This document shows positions 49,749-58,338 of a stretch of DNA of 64,000 nucleotides, piece after piece. The notes beneath the pieces were generated by a model, which ran no database searches, had not been told where the DNA came from, and saw nothing but the letters and a program-made list of their open reading frames with translations. The DNA lies in contig NZ_JAPJDO010000032.1 in the NCBI RefSeq assembly GCF_026242045.1, positions 1 to 64,000 on the forward strand. The letters run 5' to 3'. Source of the DNA: Mycobacterium pinniadriaticum. GTDB lineage: Bacteria; Actinomycetota; Actinomycetes; Mycobacteriales; Mycobacteriaceae. Made by a program: the position numbers and the translations under genes. The stretch's first letter is position 1; each line of letters opens with the position of its first letter.

Positions 49749-50534
49749 GTGAGTCCAGACGCCGAGCACGCCGCCGCGGTGATCGCCGAAAGCACCGGTG
49801 TGGCACGACACGACATCGCCGTGGTTCTCGGGTCGGGCTGGACGCCGGCGGCAGCAGCACTGGGAACACCGGCCGCCGAGATCCCGATGTCGGCGATCCC
49901 CGGGTTCACTCCCCCGTCGGCACTCGGGCATCGCGGCCGGGTGCTGTCGGTGCCGCTCGGAGACCACAACGTGCTGGTGCTGCTGGGCCGCATCCACGCC
50001 TATGAAGGCCACGACCTGCGCGCCGTCGTCCATCCGGTGCGCGCGGCACGTGCGGCCGGCGCGCAGATCGTCGTGTTGACCAACGCCGCCGGCGGCCTGC
50101 GGCCCGAATACCGGGTCGGGCAGCCCGTGCTGATCAGCGACCACCTCAACCTGACCGCGCGCTCGCCGATGGTCGGCGCACAGTTCGTCGACCTGGTCGA
50201 CGCCTACTCGCCGCGGCTGCGTGAACTGGCCCGCTCGGTCGACCCGACCCTGACCGAAGGCGTCTACGCAGGCGTGCCGGGTCCGCACTACGAGACTCCT
50301 GCCGAGATCCGGATGCTCCGCACGCTGGGGGCCGACCTGGTCGGTATGTCGACCGTGCACGAGACCATCGCCGCCCGGGCTGTCGGCGCCGAAGTACTCG
50401 GGTTTTCGCTGGTGACAAACCTAGCCGCCGGGATGACCGGTCAGCCGCTGAGTCACGACGAGGTGCTGGCCGCCGGCCGCGCGTCAGCCACCGCGATGGG
50501 TTCGCTGCTGGCCTCGGTATTGGCGCGCCTGTAG
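49749..50534 (+). CDS. deoD: Purine nucleoside phosphorylase
   Basis: A 261-residue trimeric-type PNP that splits inosine and guanosine with phosphate for purine salvage. Phosphate-binding loop VVLGSGWTP (near residue 24), GRIHAYEGH, and the purine-site stretch GVYAGVPGPHYETPAEIRML plus LVTNLAAG are characteristic. Rv3307 position (also called punA). GTG 49749 with a -10 box close upstream gives a leaderless start. Immediately after its TAG the same frame stays open to pmmB. Confidence 0.94.
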   Translation: MSPDAEHAAAVIAESTGVARHDIAVVLGSGWTPAAAALGTPAAEIPMSAIPGFTPPSALGHRGRVLSVPLGDHNVLVLLGRIHAYEGHDLRAVVHPVRAARAAGAQIVVLTNAAGGLRPEYRVGQPVLISDHLNLTARSPMVGAQFVDLVDAYSPRLRELARSVDPTLTEGVYAGVPGPHYETPAEIRMLRTLGADLVGMSTVHETIAARAVGAEVLGFSLVTNLAAGMTGQPLSHDEVLAAGRASATAMGSLLASVLARL

Positions 50535-50747
50535 GCGACTCGAACGAAACCGCGGGCGAGCAGAGGCGATGATGAAACCGCCGAAGGCTTCCAGCTGCTG
50601 CTTCGCGACCGAGCTCAGCGCGACCAGTGGCTGTACGAGACCATGCGCGATCACCTCTCCGAGTTGGAGTTCAACCTGCTGATGCTCACCGCGCCGGTAC
50701 TGCGCAAGCTCGCCGATGCCGACCACAGGGCACAATCGGTGCCGTGA
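50535..50747 (+). pseudogene. Coding-looking frame without a proper start, coupled to pmmB
   Basis: From the codon after the deoD stop a 70-codon frame runs to TGA 50745-50747, which overlaps the pmmB start as GTGA. Codon 3rd-position GC is high and the product looks helical and protein-like (DDETAEGFQLLLRDRAQRD, then LYETMRDHLSELEFNLLML). There is no ATG/GTG/TTG until ATG 50643, which would give only 34 residues. It may be a decayed small gene, a frameshifted gene, or a deoD readthrough tail. I do not recognise the family. Confidence 0.5.
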
Positions 50748-52336
50748 CCCCCGAGGACTGGATCGCCCATGATCCCGATCCGGTCACGGCGGCCGAATTG
50801 GCCGCCCTGGATCCCGACGAGCTCGCCGCCCGCTTCGGCCGGCCCTTGACATTCGGCACCGCCGGCCTGCGCGGTCCGGTACGCGGTGGGCCGGACGCGA
50901 TGAACCTCGCGGTGGTGTTGCGAGTCAGTTGGGCGGTCGCCCGGGTGCTCGCCGGTCGAGGCCTGGGCGGTTCGGCCGTCGTGGTGGGCCGCGACGCCCG
51001 GCACGGGTCGGCGCAGTTCGCGATTGCCGCGGCCGAAGTATTCGCCGCCCAAGGCTTTGCGGTGATCACCTGGCAACATCCGGTGCCAACCCCGGTCGTG
51101 GCGTTCGCCGTCCGGCACACCGGCGCCGCCGCAGGGGTGCAGATCACCGCATCCCACAACCCCCGAGGTGACAACGGCTACAAGGTCTATCTCGAGGGCG
51201 GGCTGCAGATCATCTCGCCCACCGACCGCGAGATCGAGACCGCGATGGCCGCGGCGCCACCAGCCGACCAGATTCCCCGCCTACCCGCGCCGCCCACCGA
51301 TGACACACTGGTCGACGCCTACGTCGGGCGAGCGGCGAGCCTTCGGCGGAACGCCCACGGAGCGCCGCGGGTGGCGCTGACCGCCATGCACGGGGTCGGC
51401 GGCGAACTCGCCATACGCACGCTGCGTGCCGCCGGGTTCAACGATGTCCACACGGTGACAAGCCAATTCACGCCGGACCCCGATTTTCCGACGGTGACGT
51501 TCCCCAACCCCGAGGAGCCCGGCGCGGCCGATCTGCTGCTGGAACTGGCGGGTCGGATCGGTGCCGATATCGCCATCGCGCTGGACCCCGATGCCGACCG
51601 CTGCGCCGTCGGCATCCCCACTCCCGACGGGTGGCGAATGCTCTCCGGCGACGAAACTGGCTGGCTACTAGGCGATTACATCTTGTCCAGCCTTCCACCC
51701 GGGCAAGCCACCAGTAGCGTGGTGGCCAGTAGCGTGGTCTCCTCGCAGCTGCTGGCGGCGATCGCCGCAGACTACGGCGCCCAGCACGTCGAGACGCTGA
51801 CCGGTTTCAAATGGCTCGCCCGCGCCGACTTCGGTCTGAGCGGGCGCAGTCTGGTCTACGCCTACGAGGAAGCAATCGGGCACTGTGTCGACCCGTCCGC
51901 CGTCCGCGACAAAGACGGGATTAGCGCCGCCGTCCTCGTGTGCGATCTGCTGGCCAGTCTTGGCGCTCAGGGTGATTCGATTCCCGCTTCGCTCGACCGG
52001 TTGGCCCGCAGATATGGGGTGCACACCACCGCGGCGGTGTCACGCCGAGTGGCCGACGCCGAGGAAGCCGCGGCGCTGATGGGCCGGCTTCGTACCGCGC
52101 CCCCCACCGAACTGGCCGGCTTTCCGGCCACCGCAACAGAGCGAGCCGATGCCGTGTTCCTGACCGGTGGCGACCAACAGACGTCGGTCCGGGTCGTGGT
52201 GCGGCCTTCGGGTACCGAACCGAAAGTCAAGTGCTACACCGAGGTTGGCCAGGCGATCAGCACGGATCTGGCCGATGCGCGCGAGCGCGCTGGCGCGCTG
52301 CAACGGAGTCTGCTGGAGTCCGCGCGGAACTGGTAG
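50744..52336 (+). CDS. pmmB: Phosphomannomutase/phosphoglucomutase PmmB
   Basis: A 530-residue alpha-D-phosphohexomutase. The phosphoserine loop is TASHNPRGDNGYK (Ser137), the metal loop DPDADR (281-286), the sugar-binding loop YAYEEAIG and the C-terminal phosphate loop RPSGTEPKVK. It interconverts hexose-1- and -6-phosphates, or pentose phosphates from the adjacent PNP reaction; the deoD linkage supports the latter too. Rv3308 position. GTG 50744 overlaps a small upstream frame. Its stop directly abuts the convergent upp stop. Confidence 0.95.
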   Translation: MTPEDWIAHDPDPVTAAELAALDPDELAARFGRPLTFGTAGLRGPVRGGPDAMNLAVVLRVSWAVARVLAGRGLGGSAVVVGRDARHGSAQFAIAAAEVFAAQGFAVITWQHPVPTPVVAFAVRHTGAAAGVQITASHNPRGDNGYKVYLEGGLQIISPTDREIETAMAAAPPADQIPRLPAPPTDDTLVDAYVGRAASLRRNAHGAPRVALTAMHGVGGELAIRTLRAAGFNDVHTVTSQFTPDPDFPTVTFPNPEEPGAADLLLELAGRIGADIAIALDPDADRCAVGIPTPDGWRMLSGDETGWLLGDYILSSLPPGQATSSVVASSVVSSQLLAAIAADYGAQHVETLTGFKWLARADFGLSGRSLVYAYEEAIGHCVDPSAVRDKDGISAAVLVCDLLASLGAQGDSIPASLDRLARRYGVHTTAAVSRRVADAEEAAALMGRLRTAPPTELAGFPATATERADAVFLTGGDQQTSVRVVVRPSGTEPKVKCYTEVGQAISTDLADARERAGALQRSLLESARNW

Positions 52337-52960
52337 TCAACGCGGCCCGAACTGGCGATCACCGGCATCGCCGAGACCGGGCACGATGTAGGCGATGTCG
52401 TTGAGGCCATCGTCGATGGCGGCCGTGAACAGCCGGGCTTGCGGAGCCGCTTTCTCGAGCGCGGCGATGCCCTCCGGTGCACACACCACACACACCACGG
52501 TGATGTCGCGGGCACCACGGTCAAGCAGCAACCCGATCGTGTAAACCATGGAACCGCCGGTGGCCAGCATCGGGTCGAGCACAATTACCGGCTGAGCACT
52601 CAGGTCTTGCGGCAGGGATTCCAGGTAGGGCGTCGGCTGATGAGTGGTCTCGTCACGGGCCACGCCGACGAAACCCACCTGCGCCTCGGGGATCAGGGCA
52701 CTCGCCTGGTCGACCATCCCCAGCCCGGCGCGCAAGACCGGTACCAGCAGCGGCGGAACAGCCAGGCGCGCGCCGGTGGTCTCGGCCATCGGAGTCCGAA
52801 CTGTGACGTCCTCAGAGGGTGCGCTTCGGGTGGCTTCGTAGACCAGCATGTGAGTCAGCTCCCGCAACGCACAGCGAAAGGAGGCGTTGTCGGTGCGCTC
52901 ATCGCGCAGCGTGGTCAGCCGCGCCCGGGCCAATGGGTGGTCGATCACGCACACATCCAT
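52337..52960 (-). CDS. upp: Uracil phosphoribosyltransferase
   Basis: A 207-residue UPRT that makes UMP from uracil and PRPP. The PRPP loop is VIVLDPMLATGGSM (about residues 127-140) and the uracil-site end is YIVPGLGDAGDRQFG. Length and Rv3309 position match. TAGTCT six bases before ATG 52960 gives a leaderless promoter. It ends base-to-base against pmmB with no intergenic terminator. Confidence 0.96.
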   Translation of the reverse strand: MDVCVIDHPLARARLTTLRDERTDNASFRCALRELTHMLVYEATRSAPSEDVTVRTPMAETTGARLAVPPLLVPVLRAGLGMVDQASALIPEAQVGFVGVARDETTHQPTPYLESLPQDLSAQPVIVLDPMLATGGSMVYTIGLLLDRGARDITVVCVVCAPEGIAALEKAAPQARLFTAAIDDGLNDIAYIVPGLGDAGDRQFGPR

Positions 52961-52966
52961 GCGCAG

Positions 52967-52972
52967 AGACTA
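52967..52972 (-). promoter_or_regulatory. -10 box of upp
   Basis: TAGTCT on the minus strand, 6 bases before ATG 52960. Confidence 0.5.
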
Positions 52973-52980
52973 GAGGAGCG

Positions 52981-53577
52981 TCACCGGGCGTGGCAGCCGA
53001 GAACAAACGCCTTGATCATTGCGGTGTACTGGTAGGCGTACTCCCAGGCCCAGTACCAGAGCGGATAGTCGTAGGTGCGCGGCACCGGCCGCATGGTGAC
53101 GCTGCCGTCGAAGCACTGGTGAAATATGTAGCGCGCCCGCACCATGTGGTAGTTCCAGGACACCACGATCACGCGAGTCCAGTGGTGTTGCTTGGCAAGA
53201 CGGGTCAGGTACATCGCCTCGCCGCGGGTGGTGAACGGCACCGGCCGAAAGCAGATGACGGTCACTGTCGGGGTGCCCGAGGCGCACGCGCGGCGGTAGT
53301 CCGCGGAATCCGCCTCGTCTTCGGAGTAGGCGTTGGACAGCACGACCGTATCGGCGTAGCCCTGCTCGGCCAGGCTCAGGCCGTACTCCAGCCGACCGTC
53401 GTTGTCGCCGCCGAGCACGATGATCGCGTCGGCTTTGGTCAACGGGTCTGCGCGCGGGCGGTTGAACAGGAAGTATCCGGTGACACCCAGGATGCCGACG
53501 ATTCCCAGGCCGATCACCGCCACGATGGCCAGCGCGCGACGCCACCTCCCCACGGGGGGCAGGTTACCGGTCAGCAA
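52981..53577 (-). CDS. YdcF/SanA-like DUF218 membrane protein
   Basis: A 198-residue protein with one N-terminal membrane anchor (LAIVAVIGLGIVGILGVTGY, about residues 16-35) and an extracytoplasmic DUF218 domain: ADAIIVLGGDNDGRLEYG, later TRGEAMYLTRLA and RVIVVSWNYHMVRARYIF. DUF218 proteins (ElyC, SanA, YdcF) are linked to envelope or peptidoglycan metabolism, but their chemistry is unclear. The start is TTG 53577 or GTG 53553. It is divergent from the Rv3311-like gene; sapM of M. tuberculosis is not seen here. Confidence 0.8.
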   Translation of the reverse strand: MLTGNLPPVGRWRRALAIVAVIGLGIVGILGVTGYFLFNRPRADPLTKADAIIVLGGDNDGRLEYGLSLAEQGYADTVVLSNAYSEDEADSADYRRACASGTPTVTVICFRPVPFTTRGEAMYLTRLAKQHHWTRVIVVSWNYHMVRARYIFHQCFDGSVTMRPVPRTYDYPLWYWAWEYAYQYTAMIKAFVLGCHAR

Positions 53578-53584
53578 GCGTCGT

Positions 53585-53590
53585 TAGGCT
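53585..53590 (+). promoter_or_regulatory. -10 box of the Rv3311-like gene
   Basis: TAGGCT, 7 bases before ATG 53598, indicating a leaderless transcript. Confidence 0.5.
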
Positions 53591-53597
53591 GTGCGGC

Positions 53598-54872
53598 ATG
53601 GCTGCTGAGCTCGTTCCGGTCCGCATCGGCGTGACCGCAGGTGACCTGTACACGCTGTGGGCGCCCCGCTGGCGCGACGGCGGCGACGAGTGGGAGGCGT
53701 TCCTCGGCAAGGACGAGGACCTCTTCGCGTTCGAATCGGTGGCAGATCTCGCCGCATTCGTTCGCACCAACACCGACAACGATCTGGCCGATCACCCAGG
53801 GTGGGAGGACCTGGTGGGGGCCAATGCCCACAAGCTTGTGCCGAAGCCGGACCGCGAGGTCGATCTGATCTCGGTCGAGGAGACCCTGTCGGAGAAGCCG
53901 ACCGAGGAGTCGGTGACCGCGCTGGCCAACACCATGGCGATCGTCTCCTCGATCGGCTCGGTGTGCGAGCTGCCGGCGGTGACGCGGTTCTTCAACGGCA
54001 ACCCCAACCTGGGGCTGCTCTCCGGTGGTATCGAACAGTTCAGCGGCAAATCAGGGCGTAAACGCTGGAGTGTGGTCGGCGAGATCGTCGGCCGCGGGTG
54101 GGATGGGGTGCTGTCGGCGATCGACGAGGTCATCACCACCCCCGAGGTCGACGAGCGGGCCGCCAAGCTGGCCGCCGACGAGCTCGAAGAGCCATACGAG
54201 GAGGAGACGGAGGAGCCGTCGGAGAGCGCAGCCGGCGAGGACGCCGACGAAGACGCCGGCGAGCCGGAGACCGAGAAAAGTGCCGACGAGCGGGCGCCGC
54301 AGGACGATGTGGTGCTCGGCAGTGACGAGGACTTCTGGGCCGCGGTCGGCATCGACCCGGTGCGCATCACGCTCGGCTCGGGAACGCTGTACACACTGCG
54401 CTGCTATTTCGACGACCGGCCGATCTTCCTGGGGCGCAACGGCAGGATCAGCGTGTTCGGATCGGAGCGTTCGCTGGCCCGCTACCTCGCCGACCAACGC
54501 GACCACGATCTGTCGGACCTGAGCACCTACGACGACATCCATACCGCGGCCACCGACGGCTCGCTGCGGGTCGACGTGACCGAGGACAACATCTACATGC
54601 TCACGGGGCTGAGCGACGACATCTCCGACGGGCCCGACACGATCGACCGCGATCAGCTGGAGCTGGCCGTCGAACTCGTCCGTGATGTCGGCGAGTACTC
54701 CGAGGAAGACGTTGTCGACCGGCTACTGGCCCAAGACCGTCCGCTCGGCAAGCTCGTCGACTACGTGCTCGATCCCGAGGAGAACTCTCGGCCCGCCGGA
54801 CCGTATGCGGCGGCGGTGCAGGAGTGGGAAGAGATCGAGCGGTTCGTGGAGTCGCGGCTGCGCCGCGAATAG
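53598..54872 (+). CDS. Rv3311-like conserved protein with a duplicated domain
   Basis: A 424-residue cytoplasmic protein matching Rv3311 in place and size. It contains two related domains joined by an acidic linker (about residues 190-235, EEPYEEETEEPSESAAGED). The first has AGDLYTLW, FAFESVADLAAFVR and DNDLADHPGWEDL; the second LGSGTLYTLRCYF, ISVFGSERSLARYLA and DHDLSDLSTYDDI. It has no membrane segment, signal or known catalytic motif. It is conserved among mycobacteria, but I know no function. Confidence 0.9.
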   Translation: MAAELVPVRIGVTAGDLYTLWAPRWRDGGDEWEAFLGKDEDLFAFESVADLAAFVRTNTDNDLADHPGWEDLVGANAHKLVPKPDREVDLISVEETLSEKPTEESVTALANTMAIVSSIGSVCELPAVTRFFNGNPNLGLLSGGIEQFSGKSGRKRWSVVGEIVGRGWDGVLSAIDEVITTPEVDERAAKLAADELEEPYEEETEEPSESAAGEDADEDAGEPETEKSADERAPQDDVVLGSDEDFWAAVGIDPVRITLGSGTLYTLRCYFDDRPIFLGRNGRISVFGSERSLARYLADQRDHDLSDLSTYDDIHTAATDGSLRVDVTEDNIYMLTGLSDDISDGPDTIDRDQLELAVELVRDVGEYSEEDVVDRLLAQDRPLGKLVDYVLDPEENSRPAGPYAAAVQEWEEIERFVESRLRRE

Positions 54873-54888
54873 CGGTGCGCCCAGGCCC

Positions 54889-56418
54889 CTAGGAGCTGGA
54901 CCCCGAACTCGCCTTGGCGCGCTTCGACGAGCCCACACCGCTGTGCTTGGACGTCGAGCTCGAGCTGGAGGAGCCACTCGAGCTGGAACCGGAACTCGAG
55001 CTGCCCGAAGTCGAGGCCGCCGACACGGCCTTCTTCGTCGAGGCCGCCGAGGCTGTCGAGGCCGTTGAGGTCGAAGTGGGGCGCGGCCGGAAGTGACCGA
55101 TAGCGCTGCTCGTGCTCGTCGACGTCGCGGAATCGGTGTCATCAGTCGACGATGAGGACGACGAGTCGCTGGATGTCGATTCCGTGGTCGACTCGGTCGA
55201 GGTACTCGTCGCTGCCGAGTTGGCACTGGCGGTCTCGGTCGTTTCCGAGTCGGTATAAGTGACGTCGGGTCCGCCGACACCGTACGGACCCGGCCGCGTC
55301 GTCCCCAACGGACGAACCCCGAAGAGATCTTCCATCCCGTTGTCCAAACCGACCGGAATCGCTTCGACAAAGTCTTTGGTCAGTTTGACCGGATTCTCGA
55401 AGTAGAAGATGTTCCACGACGTCGGCTCGCCGGGGCTGACGCTGCGGTCGTAGGCCGATTCGATGATGACGCGCAGGGCGGGGTCGAGGGTGTCCGCCAG
55501 CGCATGACCCAGCGTCCCGAAGTTCTCCAGCGGCATCAGAATCGGAAGGATCGGGGTGGAGATCAGGTAGTAGTGGGTGTCGCCGTACTGGCCCTGATCG
55601 ATGACACCGGGATCGGTGAGGCTGGTGTCGTCGTAAACCCCACCGAGATGCAGGTAGGTGATGCCCATCATCGCGTTGACGACGGCCAGCAGATTCAGCG
55701 GATTCTCCGGGAAGTCCGACCATCCGTCGTACTCGGCGGCGGTGTCGACGGTTTCGTACTGGGTGTTCGTCGGGGTCGGCCCGCTGAAGGTCGCGCCGCC
55801 GAACTGGAGGAACCACGGGATGGTGACGCCGGTCGGCCCGCGCGACAAGAACCCGCCATTGGGGCGGTTTCCGTTGGCGATCAGCACAAAGCTGACGTCC
55901 GGGCCCTCGCCATAGGCGTATTCCGCTGCCAAGGACCGCTTTTCGAGGGTCGCGATCGTGGAGCTCTGCGAGAAGCCGTAGACCACGAATGTGTCACCCG
56001 GCGCCGGTGCGACCGAGCCCACCTCGGTGTTGTAGTTGCACGACGTGCCTTTGATGCAGTTGTCCAGGTTCTGCACGCCCAGGGCCACCGACTGGTCGTA
56101 GGTCAACGTGCCGGTATCCGGCGCGAACTGTTCGGGCGTGACGACCGCGACTCCGTTGTAGGGGCCCGCCGGGATACCGGCGCCCAGCGTCGAGGCGGGG
56201 TCGACGTAATTGCCGACGGCACCTGCGATATAGCTTTCGACGAACTCGTCGGTGTCCTCGGCGGGTGACAGCGAGTGTCCGGTGCCGCCCATCACGAGAA
56301 CCGTTGTGCCAGTGAGTAGAAGCTTCAGAGTCGCCGTCGTTGTCGAAACGAGGGCCACGGACAGGAACACTGCCAGTGCAGCGATCGACACTGCCGTGCT
56401 CCGAGCCGCTGAGCGCAT
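54889..56418 (-). CDS. Secreted PE-PPE-domain esterase-like protein with Ser/Thr-rich tail
   Basis: A 509-residue exported protein. A signal peptide (AALAVFLSVALVSTTTAT) is followed by a PE-PPE domain (PF08237 type, about 40-370): an alpha/beta hydrolase with TVLVMGGTGHSL oxyanion region and GFSQS nucleophile elbow (Ser150). There is no N-terminal PE or PPE domain, so it resembles stand-alone family esterases. Residues from about 390 are a low-complexity Ser/Thr/Ala tail with many SSSSG units, possibly wall-spanning or mannosylated. The substrate is probably an ester or lipid. Confidence 0.87.
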   Translation of the reverse strand: MRSAARSTAVSIAALAVFLSVALVSTTTATLKLLLTGTTVLVMGGTGHSLSPAEDTDEFVESYIAGAVGNYVDPASTLGAGIPAGPYNGVAVVTPEQFAPDTGTLTYDQSVALGVQNLDNCIKGTSCNYNTEVGSVAPAPGDTFVVYGFSQSSTIATLEKRSLAAEYAYGEGPDVSFVLIANGNRPNGGFLSRGPTGVTIPWFLQFGGATFSGPTPTNTQYETVDTAAEYDGWSDFPENPLNLLAVVNAMMGITYLHLGGVYDDTSLTDPGVIDQGQYGDTHYYLISTPILPILMPLENFGTLGHALADTLDPALRVIIESAYDRSVSPGEPTSWNIFYFENPVKLTKDFVEAIPVGLDNGMEDLFGVRPLGTTRPGPYGVGGPDVTYTDSETTETASANSAATSTSTESTTESTSSDSSSSSSTDDTDSATSTSTSSAIGHFRPRPTSTSTASTASAASTKKAVSAASTSGSSSSGSSSSGSSSSSSTSKHSGVGSSKRAKASSGSSS

Positions 56419-56789
56419 ATCGGGTCACACCCCTATCCCGGTCAGTATCACGCACGACGAGAGCGAACCACCTGCCCCCGACCAGGCCTGAGAGACTCTA
56501 TCAGCAAACGCAAAACTGGGCACCCGACGTGCACCGAATCGGGGGCAACCGCAGCCCCGGTGAGGCCAGCCGGACCGCAACCACTACCGACGACTAGGGC
56601 AAACCGGCCAGGAGCCGTCCCGTCCCGGCCGGCGAGAAATTGACACCGGCGAAACCCTCCCGCAAACCCGTCATAGCCGCCGAACCGCGGAATGCTAACC
56701 TTCTGGGAACGACAAGGGGTGTTGGCTCATCAGGGCGGCCGACCCATGACCCGGACACGGGATATCGACATGGTTGGGGTGAATATTCA
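56419..56789. other. 371-base intergenic region between divergent genes
   Basis: No supported gene. It should hold the promoters for the PE-PPE esterase (minus) and the methyltransferase (plus). An AGGGG stretch precedes the esterase start. TTGACA occurs at 56639-56644 without a good -10; TAACCT (56697-56702, preceded by TGC) is a possible extended -10. No strong palindrome was seen. Confidence 0.5.
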
Positions 56790-57389
56790 GTGAGCCGAGT
56801 CCATATCCCGAAGTTGGGGATTATCGCCGCACTGCGCCAGAAGACCGACTACAAGCGCTGGGCGGACACCCGGAATCTCTACTCGGACTGGGAGCCGCGG
56901 ACGCAACGGGCCGCCGAGTTGATACCCGCCGGCAGCAGGGTGATCGAGTTCGGCGCGGGTACTCGAGCCCTCGAACGCCATCTCGACCCGTCCAGCACCT
57001 ACACACCCTCCGATCTCGTCGACCGCGGCCCGGGAACGATCGTCTGCGATCTCAATGAGCGGCCGCTGCCGAACCTGGGCCCGGACACCTATGACGTCGC
57101 CGTCATCATGGGGGTGCTGGAATACCTCCGTGATGTGCCGTCGGTGCTCGACTGGCTGTCCACATTCGTGCCGCGCTGCGTGATCTCCTACGGCTGCCCG
57201 GATAGCAATGACCAGTTCCGGCGTACCAAGCTCGGGGCCATCGACCGCGTCAGCCGCGGCTGGTTGAACAGCTACCTCGAAGAGGATGTGCGGTCTATGT
57301 TCCGGGATCGGGGCTACACCAGCCTGCACGAGGAGAACTGGGCAAACGTCGACGGGTATCAGCACCGGCTGTTCGTCTTCGCGCAGTAG
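56790..57389 (+). CDS. Class I SAM-dependent methyltransferase
   Basis: A 199-residue methyltransferase. SAM motif I is VIEFGAGTRALE (51-62); the acidic end of beta-2 lies near SDLVDRG; motif IV-like DVAVIMGVLEYLRD. A short N-terminal helix RQKTDYKRWADTRN precedes the domain. GTG 56790 is chosen, with GGGG about 11 bases upstream. It leads a same-strand set with a 2-oxoglutarate dioxygenase and a Gfo/Idh oxidoreductase. The substrate is unknown; a modified sugar or small metabolite is plausible. Confidence 0.83.
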   Translation: MSRVHIPKLGIIAALRQKTDYKRWADTRNLYSDWEPRTQRAAELIPAGSRVIEFGAGTRALERHLDPSSTYTPSDLVDRGPGTIVCDLNERPLPNLGPDTYDVAVIMGVLEYLRDVPSVLDWLSTFVPRCVISYGCPDSNDQFRRTKLGAIDRVSRGWLNSYLEEDVRSMFRDRGYTSLHEENWANVDGYQHRLFVFAQ

Positions 57390-57492
57390 CCCATGCCCGG
57401 CCCCGCGTCACTTTCCGGTTGCAGGTGACCGGCGGCCCTCGCAGCCAGCGCCGATAGCCTGTAGCGTGGGACCGCTAAGGGAGGTATGACTG

Positions 57493-58338
57493 GTGACGTC
57501 GACACTGACATTGACTGACGTGCTGGCAAACGAAGGCATCGCCGATTTGACCGGACTCTGGCCGGTTGAGTTGATCGAGGACTGGAACCGCCGCCTCGAT
57601 CCGATCTTCGCCGGAACCGACGGTGAGCGACGGTCGTACGCGAGTGCCGACGCGCTGGCCGCCACCGGGATCTTCGCCGAAGTGTTCAGTGAGCCCGTTC
57701 GCCAGCTCATCGCCGGCATCCACCCGTCGGCCCTGCTGTATCACTGCCACTGCTATGAGATCGCGGCCAATCAGGGCCGGCCGCACATCCACCGCGACAA
57801 GCCGCTGGGTTGGCATCGCGACACCGAGACGATCCGGTCCTACACCCCGGATTTCCCCTCCTTCATCAGCATCTTCATCCTGCTGTCGCCGGTCGGCGAG
57901 GGCGATGGCGCATTCGAGTTCTACCCGCACCGACCCAACAACGGGATGCGCGCCGGAGGCGACGCGGTGCAGCTGGTCGGCCCGGTCGGTACCGCGGCGA
58001 TGTGGAACCGCTCGTACTTCCATCGCGCGTCGCCCAACCGCGGCGCGCTGCGCCGACGCGTCCTCAAGGTCTCGTTCCAGCCCGCCGGCCTGCCCAACGA
58101 CCGGATCGGGCTGCCGGAGTTCCAGGAGGCCCGCGCGCATCTGACGGATCCGGCCCTGCTCGCCCTCATCGATGAGCGCCGGGTCGGCACCACCAGCCCG
58201 CTGCCGGACCGCGGTGCGGTTCCGTCCGGTACCCCGCTGTCGCCGACGACGAAAAACGAGCTGTCGCGGACGCAGGCAACCTACATCCGCGCCCAGACCG
58301 TCGGTTTCCGAGTGCTCGCCGCCGCGGGCGTTGTGTGA
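57493..58338 (+). CDS. Phytanoyl-CoA dioxygenase-like Fe(II)/2-oxoglutarate oxygenase
   Basis: A 281-residue PhyH-type oxygenase with the iron triad His108, Asp110 (GWHRDTET) and His177 (YFHRASPNRG), and 2-oxoglutarate-binding Arg183. A second HxD (His100-Arg-Asp102) precedes it. Such enzymes hydroxylate small molecules or lipids. GGGAGG precedes GTG 57493. It overlaps the next gene by four bases (GTGA) and is likely co-functional with it. The substrate is unknown. Confidence 0.86.
   Translation: MTSTLTLTDVLANEGIADLTGLWPVELIEDWNRRLDPIFAGTDGERRSYASADALAATGIFAEVFSEPVRQLIAGIHPSALLYHCHCYEIAANQGRPHIHRDKPLGWHRDTETIRSYTPDFPSFISIFILLSPVGEGDGAFEFYPHRPNNGMRAGGDAVQLVGPVGTAAMWNRSYFHRASPNRGALRRRVLKVSFQPAGLPNDRIGLPEFQEARAHLTDPALLALIDERRVGTTSPLPDRGAVPSGTPLSPTTKNELSRTQATYIRAQTVGFRVLAAAGVV

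Noticed and set aside
56639..56702. Promoter of the methyltransferase gene
   Set aside because: TTGACA and TAACCT are badly spaced relative to each other; recorded only as possibilities.
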